Assembly (NCBI RefSeq): GCF_001544835.2 | Contig: NZ_FCNX02000016.1 | Coordinates: 62,001-126,000 of the forward strand | Reading direction: 5' to 3' | DNA from: Caballeronia fortuita | GTDB taxonomy: Bacteria; Pseudomonadota; Gammaproteobacteria; Burkholderiales; Burkholderiaceae | DNA: 64,000 nt | Shown: piece by piece, positions 54,838 through 62,543 of the stretch | Numbering within the stretch: the first letter of the stretch is position 1 | Layout of the letters: every line of letters begins with the position of its first letter | Position numbers and translations under genes: made by a program | Notes under the pieces: generated by a model | The model's database searches: none | Told to the model about the DNA's origin: nothing | Seen by the model: only the letters and a program-made list of their open reading frames with translations

Positions 54838-55734
54838 GTGGCTCGCATCGTCCTCAAGATCGACGTCGATACGCTGCGCGGCACGCGCGAAGGCGTGCCC
54901 AACCTCAGGCGGCTTCTCGACAAGTACAGCGCCCGCGCGACCTTCCTTTTCAGCCTCGGCCCGGACCACACCGGCTGGGCGCTGCGGCGCGTGTTCCGGC
55001 CGGGCTTTCTGAAGAAAGTGTCGCGCACGTCGGTCGTCGAGCATTACGGCGTGAAGACGCTCATGTACGGCGTGCTGCTGCCGGGGCCGGACATCGGGCG
55101 GGAAGCGGTGTCGGAAATGCGCGCGATCCACGAGGCCGGCTTCGAATGCGGCATCCATACGTGGGATCACGTCTACTGGCAGGACAACGTGCGCGGGCGC
55201 GATCGCGAATGGACCGTCGCGCAGATGCGGCAGAGCCATGCGCGCTTCATCGAAATTTTTGGTGCGCCGCCCGTCACGCACGGCGCGGCCGGCTGGCAGA
55301 TGAACGGCTACGCGTTCGAGCAGATCGACGCGTGGGGCATGCGCTATGCGTCCGACGGGCGCGGCCACACGCCGTACATTCCCGTGCTCGATGGCCGCAC
55401 GCTGAACCACATCCAGATGCCGACCACGCTGCCGACGCTCGACGAAGTGCTCGGCGTCGACGGCGTCGATGAAAGCAACGTCGCGGCGCACGTGCTGCGC
55501 CATACGGCGAACAATCCGCACGATCAGGTGTTCACGCTGCACGCCGAACTCGAAGGCCAGAAGCTCGCGCCGGTGTTCGAGCAACTGCTCGCCGGCTGGC
55601 GCGCGCAGGGACACAGCTTCGCCACGATGGGCGACTACCATGCTGCGCTGGACCGCGCGACGCTCCCCACGTACCCTGTGACGTGGGGCGAGATTCCGGG
55701 CCGCGCGGGCGAACTCATTGTCCAGCCGGGCTGA
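54838..55734 (+). CDS. arnD: 4-deoxy-4-formamido-L-arabinose-phosphoundecaprenol deformylase ArnD
   Basis: A 298-residue polysaccharide-deacetylase (NodB) fold enzyme that removes the formyl group from undecaprenyl-phosphate Ara4FN before flipping. The metal Asp is in LKIDVDTLRG near residue 7-9, the His pair in CGIHTWDHVYW near 102-112, and HAEL near 230 resembles the C-terminal His motif. GTG 54838 starts the frame with AAGG upstream. Last dedicated arn gene; bcp follows after 96 bp. Confidence 0.93.
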   Translation: MARIVLKIDVDTLRGTREGVPNLRRLLDKYSARATFLFSLGPDHTGWALRRVFRPGFLKKVSRTSVVEHYGVKTLMYGVLLPGPDIGREAVSEMRAIHEAGFECGIHTWDHVYWQDNVRGRDREWTVAQMRQSHARFIEIFGAPPVTHGAAGWQMNGYAFEQIDAWGMRYASDGRGHTPYIPVLDGRTLNHIQMPTTLPTLDEVLGVDGVDESNVAAHVLRHTANNPHDQVFTLHAELEGQKLAPVFEQLLAGWRAQGHSFATMGDYHAALDRATLPTYPVTWGEIPGRAGELIVQPG

Positions 55735-55830
55735 AGCGGCGCGTGGCCGCTTTCGAATCTCGTCTTCTTCTCGTCGCTTTTCTCGTCGTTTTTTTCTCAC
55801 CGATAAACCAGAACAACCGGAGAAACCTAC

Positions 55831-56292
55831 GTGTCAGTCGCAGTCGATCAGCCCGTTCCCGACTTCACCGCACCCGCGACGGGTGGCGAGTTCACGCTTT
55901 CGAGCCTGCGCGGCAAGAAGGTCGTGCTCTTCTTCTACCCGAAGGACAACACGCCGGGCTGCACGACCGAAAGCCTGCAATTTCGCGACCACTACGATCA
56001 GTTCACGGCGGCGGGCGCCGAGATCATCGGCATCTCGCGCGACAGCGTGAAATCGCACGACAACTTCAAGGCGAAACTCGAGTTGCCTTACACGCTGGTT
56101 TCGGACGGCGACGAAGCGATCTGCTCGCTCTTCGATGTCATCAAGATGAAGAAAATGTATGGCAAGGAAGTGCGCGGCGTGGAGCGCTCGACCTTTCTCG
56201 TCGACGCTCAAGGCGTGCTGCGGCGGGAGTTTCGCGGCGTCAAGGTGCCAGGCCACGTAGAGGCGATCGTCGAGGCTGTACAAGCGATTTGA
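55831..56292 (+). CDS. bcp: Peroxiredoxin Bcp/PrxQ
   Basis: A 153-residue thiol peroxidase. Peroxidatic Cys44 is in PKDNTPGCTTES. E. coli Bcp has its resolving Cys five residues later; here that position is not Cys, and the only other Cys is Cys98 in EAICSLFD, so resolution may use Cys98 or an external thiol. GTG 55831 with a CCGGAG ribosome site. It lies on the arn strand but need not belong to the pathway. Confidence 0.93.
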   Translation: MSVAVDQPVPDFTAPATGGEFTLSSLRGKKVVLFFYPKDNTPGCTTESLQFRDHYDQFTAAGAEIIGISRDSVKSHDNFKAKLELPYTLVSDGDEAICSLFDVIKMKKMYGKEVRGVERSTFLVDAQGVLRREFRGVKVPGHVEAIVEAVQAI

Positions 56293-56311
56293 GGCACGTT
56301 ATATTGGTTCG

Positions 56312-56474
56312 CAATGAGCGCCTGTCCTCCCCATTCCATCTGGTTTAGCGCGAGCCGCCGTGTACCGGCCGGTACGGCCGGCATGGACCCGGGCTATGTG
56401 GGGCTTGCAAGGGAGAGGTGCTCGCCGGCAGAAGTCAGCCGCTGGTTCCGGTAGTCGGAACGGCGGCTTTTTTA
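56312..56474 (+). ncRNA. Candidate small RNA with its own terminator, upstream of phoH
   Basis: The 396-bp gap between bcp and phoH holds TATATT (56300-56305), a promoter-like -10, then a stretch with a long imperfect stem (GAGCGCCTGTCCTCCC at 56316-56331 with GGGAGAGGTGCTC at 56411-56423) enclosing the GC palindrome GTACCGGCCGGTAC, and then a strong intrinsic terminator: AGCCGC..GTTCCG (56437-56450) with CGGAAC..GCGGCT (56456-56468) and TTTTTT. An independent transcript of about 160 nt is implied. The overall form recalls 6S-type RNAs, but I cannot match a family. The 214 bases from 56475 to 56688 hold nothing else I can name. Confidence 0.5.
56437..56474 (+). terminator. Intrinsic terminator upstream of phoH
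   Basis: A two-part stem (6 bp AGCCGC/GCGGCT and 6 bp GTTCCG/CGGAAC) with a 5-base loop and six T residues at 56468-56473. It ends the candidate small RNA, or read-through from bcp. Confidence 0.85.
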
Positions 56475-56688
56475 TTTGGCGTCGCGTAAAGCCACGGATC
56501 ATCGGCTCGTGCGCGGCGTGTTGCACGCAACCTCCAAGGAGCAGATCGAAACCTAGGCGAACCGGCGATTTCGACAACGAAGCGCGCCACCGGGCGCAAA
56601 CTGCTGGATTCGTATCGCTTCGAGGGCGGACGAGCAGGATGCGACAGGCGGCGCACGATACAGACCCGATTCCTTTCGAGGGAACACC

Positions 56689-58554
56689 ATGCCTTTGCCT
56701 ACCGCCCCGGCCAAGCTCGGCCATCTCCTTCCGGCCGAAGAATACAAGGCCAAAGCCCGGCCTTCGAAGCAGTCGAAGAAACAAGCCGCGGCGAGCGATG
56801 ACGACGCGTACGGCGCGGTCGAGACCGTCGCCGCCGAGCGTCCCGCCACGAACGCCGCGCACACGCTGCGCTCGATCGCGAGCGAAGTGCTGACCCCGAT
56901 TCCGGCCGAACCGCACACGGAAGCGGCCATGCCGCCGCCCGCGCCGGGCACCGTGCCCACGCGCGGCCGAAAATCGAAACAGACCGCGGCCCTGCTGCAG
57001 CCGGCACCGGGCGCGCGCACCGCACCGGAAGCGGTCGAAGCGCGCACCGAGCGCGTCGAAACGCCGGTGGCGACCGAAACGCCCGCGCCGGCCGCGGCAA
57101 AAGACCCGCGCGCGCAGAACAAACGCCGCAAGAGCGCAGCGGCCGAAGCCGAACTGCGCAAGCTCTTCGTGCTCGACACCAACGTGCTGATGCACGATCC
57201 GAGCTCGCTCTTCCGCTTCGAGGAACACGACGTCTATCTGCCGATGATGACGTTGGAAGAACTCGACAACCACAAGAAGGGCATGTCGGAAGTGGCGCGC
57301 AACGCGCGTCAGGTGAGCCGCACGCTCGATGCGCTCGTCGCGCACGCGGGCAACGCCGCCAAGATGACCGAAGGCATTCCGCTCGCCGCGCAAGGCAACC
57401 GCGACGCGCTCGGCCGCCTTTACTTCCAGACGACGCTCACGGACATCGAGCCGGTCGAAGGCCTGCCCGTCGGCAAGGCGGACAATCAGATTCTCGGTGT
57501 CGTGCGCGCGCTGCAGAAGGAACGTGCCGATCGCCAGGTCGTGCTGGTGTCGAAAGACATCAACATGCGCATCAAGGCGCACGCGCTCGGCCTGCCCGCC
57601 GAAGACTATTTCAACGATCAGGTTCTCGAAGACAAGGATCTGCTCTACTCCGGCGTGCGCGCGCTGCCGCAGGATTTCTGGGTCAAGCACGCGAAGGGCA
57701 TGGAGAGCTGGCAAGACACGAAAACCGGCACGACGTATTACCGCGTGACCGGGCCGCTGTGTCCGTCGATGCTCGTGAACGAATTCGTCTATCTGGAGCC
57801 GCAGAACGGCGAGCCGTCGTTTCATGCGGTCGTGCGCGAACTCAACGGCAAGACGGCGCTCCTGCAGACGCTGCGCGACTACGGTCATCACAAGAACAAC
57901 GTGTGGGGCATCACGGCGCGCAATCGCGAGCAGAACTTCGCGCTCAATCTCTTGATGAACCCGGAAGTCGACTTCGTCACGCTGCTCGGGCAGGCCGGCA
58001 CCGGCAAGACGCTGATGGCGCTCGCCGCCGGTCTCGCGCAAGTGCTCGACGACAAGCGCTACAACGAGATCATCGTGACGCGGGCGACGGTGCCGGTCGG
58101 TGAAGACATCGGCTTTCTGCCGGGGACCGAGGAAGAAAAGATGCAGCCGTGGATGGGCGCATTCGACGACAACCTCGAAGTCCTGCAAAAGACCGACGAC
58201 GCCGCCGGCGAATGGGGCCGCGCCGCGACGCAGGAACTGATTCGCTCGCGCCTGAAGGTCAAGAGCATGAACTTCATGCGCGGACGCACGTTCGTCGACA
58301 AATACGTGATCATCGACGAGGCGCAGAATCTGACGCCCAAGCAGATGAAAACGCTCGTCACGCGCGCGGGTCCGGGCACGAAGATCATTTGCCTCGGGAA
58401 TATCGCGCAGATCGACACGCCTTATCTCACCGAAGGCAGTTCTGGGCTCACGTACGTCGTCGACCGCTTCAAGGGCTGGACGCACAGCGGTCATGTGACG
58501 CTTGCACGCGGTGAGCGCTCGCGTCTCGCCGATTACGCGTCCGACATTCTGTAA
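56689..58554 (+). CDS. PIN-PhoH fusion ATPase (PhoH2 family)
   Basis: A 621-residue cytoplasmic protein. Residues 1-155 are low complexity, rich in Ala, Pro, Lys and Glu. A PIN ribonuclease domain follows (LFVLDTNVLMHDPSSLFRF near 162, LEELDNHKKGM near 191, VLVSKDINMRIKA near 285), with the acidic residues expected for metal-dependent RNA cleavage. The PhoH ATPase domain has Walker A GQAGTGKTLMALA near 433 and Walker B YVIIDEAQNLTPKQ near 540. PhoH2 proteins are RNA helicase/ribonucleases, often toxin-antitoxin linked in mycobacteria; no antitoxin gene lies beside it here. The long N-terminal tail is unusual. Confidence 0.9.
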   Translation: MPLPTAPAKLGHLLPAEEYKAKARPSKQSKKQAAASDDDAYGAVETVAAERPATNAAHTLRSIASEVLTPIPAEPHTEAAMPPPAPGTVPTRGRKSKQTAALLQPAPGARTAPEAVEARTERVETPVATETPAPAAAKDPRAQNKRRKSAAAEAELRKLFVLDTNVLMHDPSSLFRFEEHDVYLPMMTLEELDNHKKGMSEVARNARQVSRTLDALVAHAGNAAKMTEGIPLAAQGNRDALGRLYFQTTLTDIEPVEGLPVGKADNQILGVVRALQKERADRQVVLVSKDINMRIKAHALGLPAEDYFNDQVLEDKDLLYSGVRALPQDFWVKHAKGMESWQDTKTGTTYYRVTGPLCPSMLVNEFVYLEPQNGEPSFHAVVRELNGKTALLQTLRDYGHHKNNVWGITARNREQNFALNLLMNPEVDFVTLLGQAGTGKTLMALAAGLAQVLDDKRYNEIIVTRATVPVGEDIGFLPGTEEEKMQPWMGAFDDNLEVLQKTDDAAGEWGRAATQELIRSRLKVKSMNFMRGRTFVDKYVIIDEAQNLTPKQMKTLVTRAGPGTKIICLGNIAQIDTPYLTEGSSGLTYVVDRFKGWTHSGHVTLARGERSRLADYASDIL

Positions 58555-58573
58555 GCGCGCGTCTATCGCGATG

Positions 58574-58613
58574 AACGGCCTGGCGAAGCGATTTGCCGGG
58601 CCGTTTCTTTTCG
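58574..58613 (+). terminator. Intrinsic terminator of phoH
   Basis: AACGGCCTGGC (58574-58584) pairs with GCCGGGCCGTT (58595-58605, one mismatch) around a 10-base loop, followed by TTCTTTTC. Confidence 0.75.
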
Positions 58614-58674
58614 TCTGAACGTTCCGCGACTGCAACACTTACGGCATAAACTTCATGTAGATCCTGAAGACTTC

Positions 58675-58704
58675 TTGTCGCACGGCCGTTCGGCGCGCTA
58701 GTAT
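58675..58704 (+). promoter_or_regulatory. Candidate promoter of the NlpC/P60 gene
   Basis: TTGTCG (58675-58680) and TAGTAT (58699-58704) with an 18-bp spacer, about 40 bp before the ATG. Confidence 0.45.
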
Positions 58705-58746
58705 CGGCACACTGCCCTTCCTGGCGAGTGTCGCTCGCCTTTTGCA

Positions 58747-59751
58747 ATGCATCGAATCTGGTTGCTGCTTCTCGTCACCGTACTGCTCGCCGCGTGTGGA
58801 ACCGCGCCGCAGCAGACGGCACGCAAGCCCGCTGCCAGCACGAATGCAAACCGCACCTACAAAGCGCCGCCCGGCTTTCCGAATTTCGTCGATCACAGCG
58901 TGGGGCGCGAGGAAATCTCCATTCAGGCGATGTCGCTCGTCGGCGTGCCGTATCGCTGGGGTGGCAATACGCCCGATGCGGGCTTCGATTGCAGCGGGCT
59001 CGTGCGTTATGTGGTCGATCGCGCGGCGTCGGTCAATCTGCCGCGCACGACCGCCGATATGAGCTCGCGCGGCGATTCGATCGAGCCGGACGAGATCGCG
59101 CCCGGCGACCTGATTTTCTTCAACACCACCGGGCGGCCGCATTCGCATGTCGGCATTTATGTCGGCAAGCTGCGTTTCGTGAATGCGCCGTCGACGGGCG
59201 GCACCGTGCGTCTCGACTATCTGACGAACCCGTATTGGGCAAAGCGGTTCGACGGCATTCGCCGCGTCGCGCCACCGAAGGCCGCGCCCACGCCGTTCGA
59301 TGCGCCGACTTACATCGCATCGCCCGCGACAACCACGGCGCCCGCATCGGCCTATGTCGCCGCGCCCGTGACAACGCCTGCGCCCGGAACGGCCTATGCC
59401 GCACCGCCCGTGACCGCGCCAGCGCGCGCGCCAACGGCCGCCGACGCTTTCGAGCCGCCGCCCGCGTCACTCACCGCGGCGCAACGTCAATCCCAGGCTG
59501 CAGGCGCGACGACGCCGAGCGTCGCGGCGATCAGCGCGTCGCCCGATCCGATCAAGGCCGTCGCCGACGCTTTCGAACCGCCGCCGCCGACATCGACAGC
59601 AGCACGCCAGCAAGCGCGCAACGCGCAAGCCGCCGACGACCCCGCCGAACCGCCTGTCCGCGTGATGCGCGCGTCCACCGGCTTGCTTTCCGCCCCGCGC
59701 CCCGCGCAGAACGACGATCCCATCGCCCGCTTCGCAACCGGCACGAACTGA
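58747..59751 (+). CDS. NlpC/P60 family lipoprotein (cell-wall peptidase) with a Pro/Ala-rich tail
   Basis: A 334-residue protein with a lipoprotein signal (MHRIWLLLLVTVLLAACG; lipobox LAAC, Cys17). The NlpC/P60 domain spans about residues 55-175: catalytic Cys in PDAGFDCSGLVRY near 79, His in PHSHVGIYVG near 132, and a polar third residue following. It probably cleaves peptidoglycan cross-links as in Spr/NlpC. Residues 180-334 are a disordered tail rich in Ala, Pro and Thr, in which ADAFEPPP occurs twice (near 235 and 276). The tail is longer than in Spr (about 188 residues in total). A single-gene unit with its own promoter-like sequence. Confidence 0.88.
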   Translation: MHRIWLLLLVTVLLAACGTAPQQTARKPAASTNANRTYKAPPGFPNFVDHSVGREEISIQAMSLVGVPYRWGGNTPDAGFDCSGLVRYVVDRAASVNLPRTTADMSSRGDSIEPDEIAPGDLIFFNTTGRPHSHVGIYVGKLRFVNAPSTGGTVRLDYLTNPYWAKRFDGIRRVAPPKAAPTPFDAPTYIASPATTTAPASAYVAAPVTTPAPGTAYAAPPVTAPARAPTAADAFEPPPASLTAAQRQSQAAGATTPSVAAISASPDPIKAVADAFEPPPPTSTAARQQARNAQAADDPAEPPVRVMRASTGLLSAPRPAQNDDPIARFATGTN

Positions 59752-59809
59752 CGCGCATTGCGCGTCTCTGCTATCGTGTTCCGATCATTCGTCGACGGAG
59801 CGCATCACC

Positions 59810-60616
59810 ATGGACTTGGGACTCGCGGGCAAGGTCGTCCTCATCACGGGCGGCAGCAAGGGAATCGGATTTGCATGCGCGAAAGCGTTCGCGAGCGAAG
59901 GTGCGAAGGTTGCGATCGTCTCGCGCGATGCCGCGAATCTGGCCCGCGCCCGCGAACAACTGGCGAGCGCCGGACACCATGTGCATCTCGCGCGCGCGGA
60001 CCTGCACGAAGCGCACAGCGCCGAAGATGTCGTCGAGGAAGCAAGCGCCGCGCTCGGTCCGATCGATATCCTCATCAACAGCGCCGGCGCCGCGCGCCGC
60101 TATGACCCGGACACGCTCGACGCCGCGGCCTACAGGGCGGCCATGGACGCGAAGTACTTCTCGTATGTCTATCCGCAGCAAGTCGTGCTCAAGCGCATGG
60201 CCGAGCGCCTGCGCAACGATCCGGGCGTCGAGCCGGGCGCGATCGTCAATATCGTTGGAATGGGCGGGAAAATCGCGACGGACATCCACATTGCGGGCGG
60301 CGCGGCCAACGCGGCGCTGATGCTCAATACGGTCGGACTCGCGCATCACTACGCGAAACTCGGCATCCGCATCAACGCGATCAATCCGGGCGCGACGCTC
60401 ACGGAGCGCGTCGAGGAGGCGCTCGATCTGGAGGCGAAACGCCAAGGCGTGACGCGCGATCAGGTGCTCGCCGAGAGCCAGGCCAACGTGCCGCTCGGGC
60501 GCTACGCAAAGCCGGAGGAGATTGCCGACGTCGCCCTTTTTCTGGCGAGCCGGCGTGCGAGTTACGTGTCGGGCGCGATCATTCCGATGGACGGCGTGTC
60601 GTCGCCGATCATCTGA
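59810..60616 (+). CDS. SDR-fold protein lacking the canonical YxxxK catalytic pair
   Basis: A 268-residue short-chain dehydrogenase/reductase fold. The cofactor motif is LITGGSKGIGFACA near 10-23 and the NNAG-type loop is INSAGAARRYD near 87. Where classical SDRs have Ser and then YxxxK, the stretch reads NIVGMGGKIATDIHIAGGAANAALML near 145-170: no Tyr and no Lys at the catalytic position. The following GIRINAINPGATLTERVEE and ARFRRPEEIA-like YAKPEEIADVALFLAS segments are normal. It may be a divergent enzyme or a non-catalytic binder. Stands alone between the NlpC/P60 gene and convergent pit. Confidence 0.8.
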   Translation: MDLGLAGKVVLITGGSKGIGFACAKAFASEGAKVAIVSRDAANLARAREQLASAGHHVHLARADLHEAHSAEDVVEEASAALGPIDILINSAGAARRYDPDTLDAAAYRAAMDAKYFSYVYPQQVVLKRMAERLRNDPGVEPGAIVNIVGMGGKIATDIHIAGGAANAALMLNTVGLAHHYAKLGIRINAINPGATLTERVEEALDLEAKRQGVTRDQVLAESQANVPLGRYAKPEEIADVALFLASRRASYVSGAIIPMDGVSSPII

Positions 60617-60620
60617 CGCG

Positions 60621-60643
60621 CGGCGGGCTCGGAGAAAGCCCGC
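60621..60643. terminator. Hairpin between the SDR gene and pit (convergent)
   Basis: GGCGGGCT (60621-60628) pairs with AGCCCGCC (60636-60643) around a 7-base loop. There is no T run, so it is a weak terminator at best. Confidence 0.45.
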
Positions 60644-60655
60644 CGGCGGCACGAA

Positions 60656-61666
60656 TCAGAGGAAGCGGTGGCCGATCCACCAGCCGGCTGCGGCGAGCGC
60701 GGCGGATGCGGGAATGGTCAGAATCCACGCCCACACGATATTGCCCGCGACGCCCCAACGCACCGCGCTGAACTTCTGCGTCGCGCCGACGCCGACGATC
60801 GCGCCGGTGATCGTATGCGTCGTCGAAACAGGAATGCCGAGAAACGACGCGACGAACAGCGTGATCGCCCCGCCCGTTTCCGCGCAAAATCCGCCGACGG
60901 GCTTCAGCTTCGTGATCTTCTGACCCATCGTGCGCACGATGCGCCAGCCGCCGAACAGCGTGCCGAGCCCCATCGACAGATAGCAAAGACCGATGACCCA
61001 GACGGGCGGCGCTTCGGAGCTGGCCGACGCGTAGCCGGTCGCGATCAGCAGCATCCAGATGATGCCGATGGTCTTCTGCGCGTCATTGCCGCCGTGCCCA
61101 AGCGAATACAGGCCCGCCGAGACGAGCTGCATGCGGCGAAAGCGCCGGTCGACCTTTGAAGGCGGCGTGCGGAAATACAGCCACGACACGAGCAGCATGA
61201 AGAACGAGCCGAGCACGAAACCGAGCAGCGGCGAGATGAAGATGAACGCGACCGTCTTGAGCAGCCCGTCCCAGTTGAGCGAGGCCCAGCCCGACTTCGC
61301 GAGCGCCGCGCCGACTAGACCGCCGATCAGCGCGTGCGACGAACTCGATGGAATGCCGTAAATCCACGTGACGATATTCCAGCCGATCGCGCCGACGAGC
61401 GCGCCGAAAATGACGTAGTGATCGACGATTTCGGGATCGATCGTGCCCTTGCCGACCGTCGCGGCGACTTTCAGATGAAAGATGAAATACGCGATGACGT
61501 TGAACGCGGCGGCAAAGGCGACCGCCTGTTGCGGCTTGAGCACGCCCGTCGAGACGACGGTGGCAATGGAGTTGGCGGCGTCGTGGAAGCCGTTCATGAA
61601 GTCGAACGCGAGCGCGACTATGACGAGCAAGGCGACTGCCCAGATGGCGAGTTGAATCGAATGCAT
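60656..61666 (-). CDS. Low-affinity inorganic phosphate transporter (PiT family)
   Basis: A 336-residue permease with about ten TM helices in two PiT repeats. The signatures are FDFMNGFHDAANSIATVV near 22-39 and, in the second repeat, GGNDAQKTIGIIWM near 195-208, both with the conserved Asn-Asp/Asp-Ala pairs. It moves phosphate, possibly as a metal-phosphate complex, with protons. A DUF47 gene lies directly upstream (111 bp), the usual pairing for this type. Confidence 0.93.
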   Translation of the reverse strand: MHSIQLAIWAVALLVIVALAFDFMNGFHDAANSIATVVSTGVLKPQQAVAFAAAFNVIAYFIFHLKVAATVGKGTIDPEIVDHYVIFGALVGAIGWNIVTWIYGIPSSSSHALIGGLVGAALAKSGWASLNWDGLLKTVAFIFISPLLGFVLGSFFMLLVSWLYFRTPPSKVDRRFRRMQLVSAGLYSLGHGGNDAQKTIGIIWMLLIATGYASASSEAPPVWVIGLCYLSMGLGTLFGGWRIVRTMGQKITKLKPVGGFCAETGGAITLFVASFLGIPVSTTHTITGAIVGVGATQKFSAVRWGVAGNIVWAWILTIPASAALAAAGWWIGHRFL

Positions 61667-61777
61667 CGGTTGGTGTTGTTTTGACCGGTCTTGAAATGCG
61701 GTGCCGGTTTGTCGTCCCGGTTTCTCGTGTCCCGCCGCGCGCGGGCCTGCCGCGCGCCGGGGGCTTGGACGGCGTGG

Positions 61778-62404
61778 TCAGGCGTTTTCCAGCACGATGC
61801 CTTCGATGATGTTCGCGACGTCTTCGCACTTGTCGGTGATCGTCTCGAGCAGCTCGTAAATCGCCTTCAGCTTGATGAGATTCTTCACGTCGTCTTCCTC
61901 GCGGAAGAGCTTCGACATGGCCGAGCGCAGCACGCGGTCGGCGTCGGACTCCAGACGGTCGATTTCCTCGCAGATCTTCAGGATCTCGCTCGCGCGCTTC
62001 ATGTCCGCCAGCAATTCGACGGCCTTCTGCACGCGCGTGACCGTGCCGGTGCAGATATGCGCGAGCTGGCTCGCCTCCGATGTCACCGCGCGCACGTCGT
62101 ACAGCGAGATGGCCGTGGCGACGTCCTCCATCAGGTCGAGGATGTCGTCCATCGTCGTGATGAGCTTGTGGATTTCGTCGCGGTCGAGCGGCGTGATGAA
62201 CGTCTTGTGCAGCAGATCGATGGTTTCGTGCGTGAGCTTGTCGGCGCGCTTTTCGTTCGCCTGCACGTTCTGCTTGTGGACCTCGGCTTCGTCGAGGTTG
62301 TCGATCAGCAATTCGAGCTCGCGGCTCGCATCAACCATGCACTTCGCGTGCGCGTTGAAAATCTCGAAGAATTTGCCCTCGGTGGGCATGAAACGACCGA
62401 ACAT
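61778..62404 (-). CDS. DUF47 / PhoU-like phosphate transport regulator
   Basis: A 208-residue all-helical protein of the PhoU-like DUF47 family. Landmarks are MFGRFMPTEGKFFEIF at the N terminus, HKQNVQANEKRADKLTHETIDLLHKTFITPLDRDEIH near 43-79 and an E-x3-D-x3 helix near 170. It is the usual partner of the adjacent PiT permease and probably modulates it. Start ATG 62404; no promoter identified. Confidence 0.88.
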   Translation of the reverse strand: MFGRFMPTEGKFFEIFNAHAKCMVDASRELELLIDNLDEAEVHKQNVQANEKRADKLTHETIDLLHKTFITPLDRDEIHKLITTMDDILDLMEDVATAISLYDVRAVTSEASQLAHICTGTVTRVQKAVELLADMKRASEILKICEEIDRLESDADRVLRSAMSKLFREEDDVKNLIKLKAIYELLETITDKCEDVANIIEGIVLENA

Positions 62405-62543
62405 GAATTTCCCGCTAAATGGGTCAATTTGAGACAGACATCAAACTGACATATTGTACCTGCGCGCACTACCGGGCGCACCGCGCGTGCCTGTCGCACG
62501 AAGGCCAATGTCGCGAGGAATCGACAATGGAAGCGACGGACGT

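Noticed and set aside
56312..56474. Naming the RNA candidate as 6S or 4.5S RNA
   Set aside because: The 4.5S tetraloop sequence is absent, and I cannot align the 6S central bulge with confidence. I kept it as an unnamed candidate.
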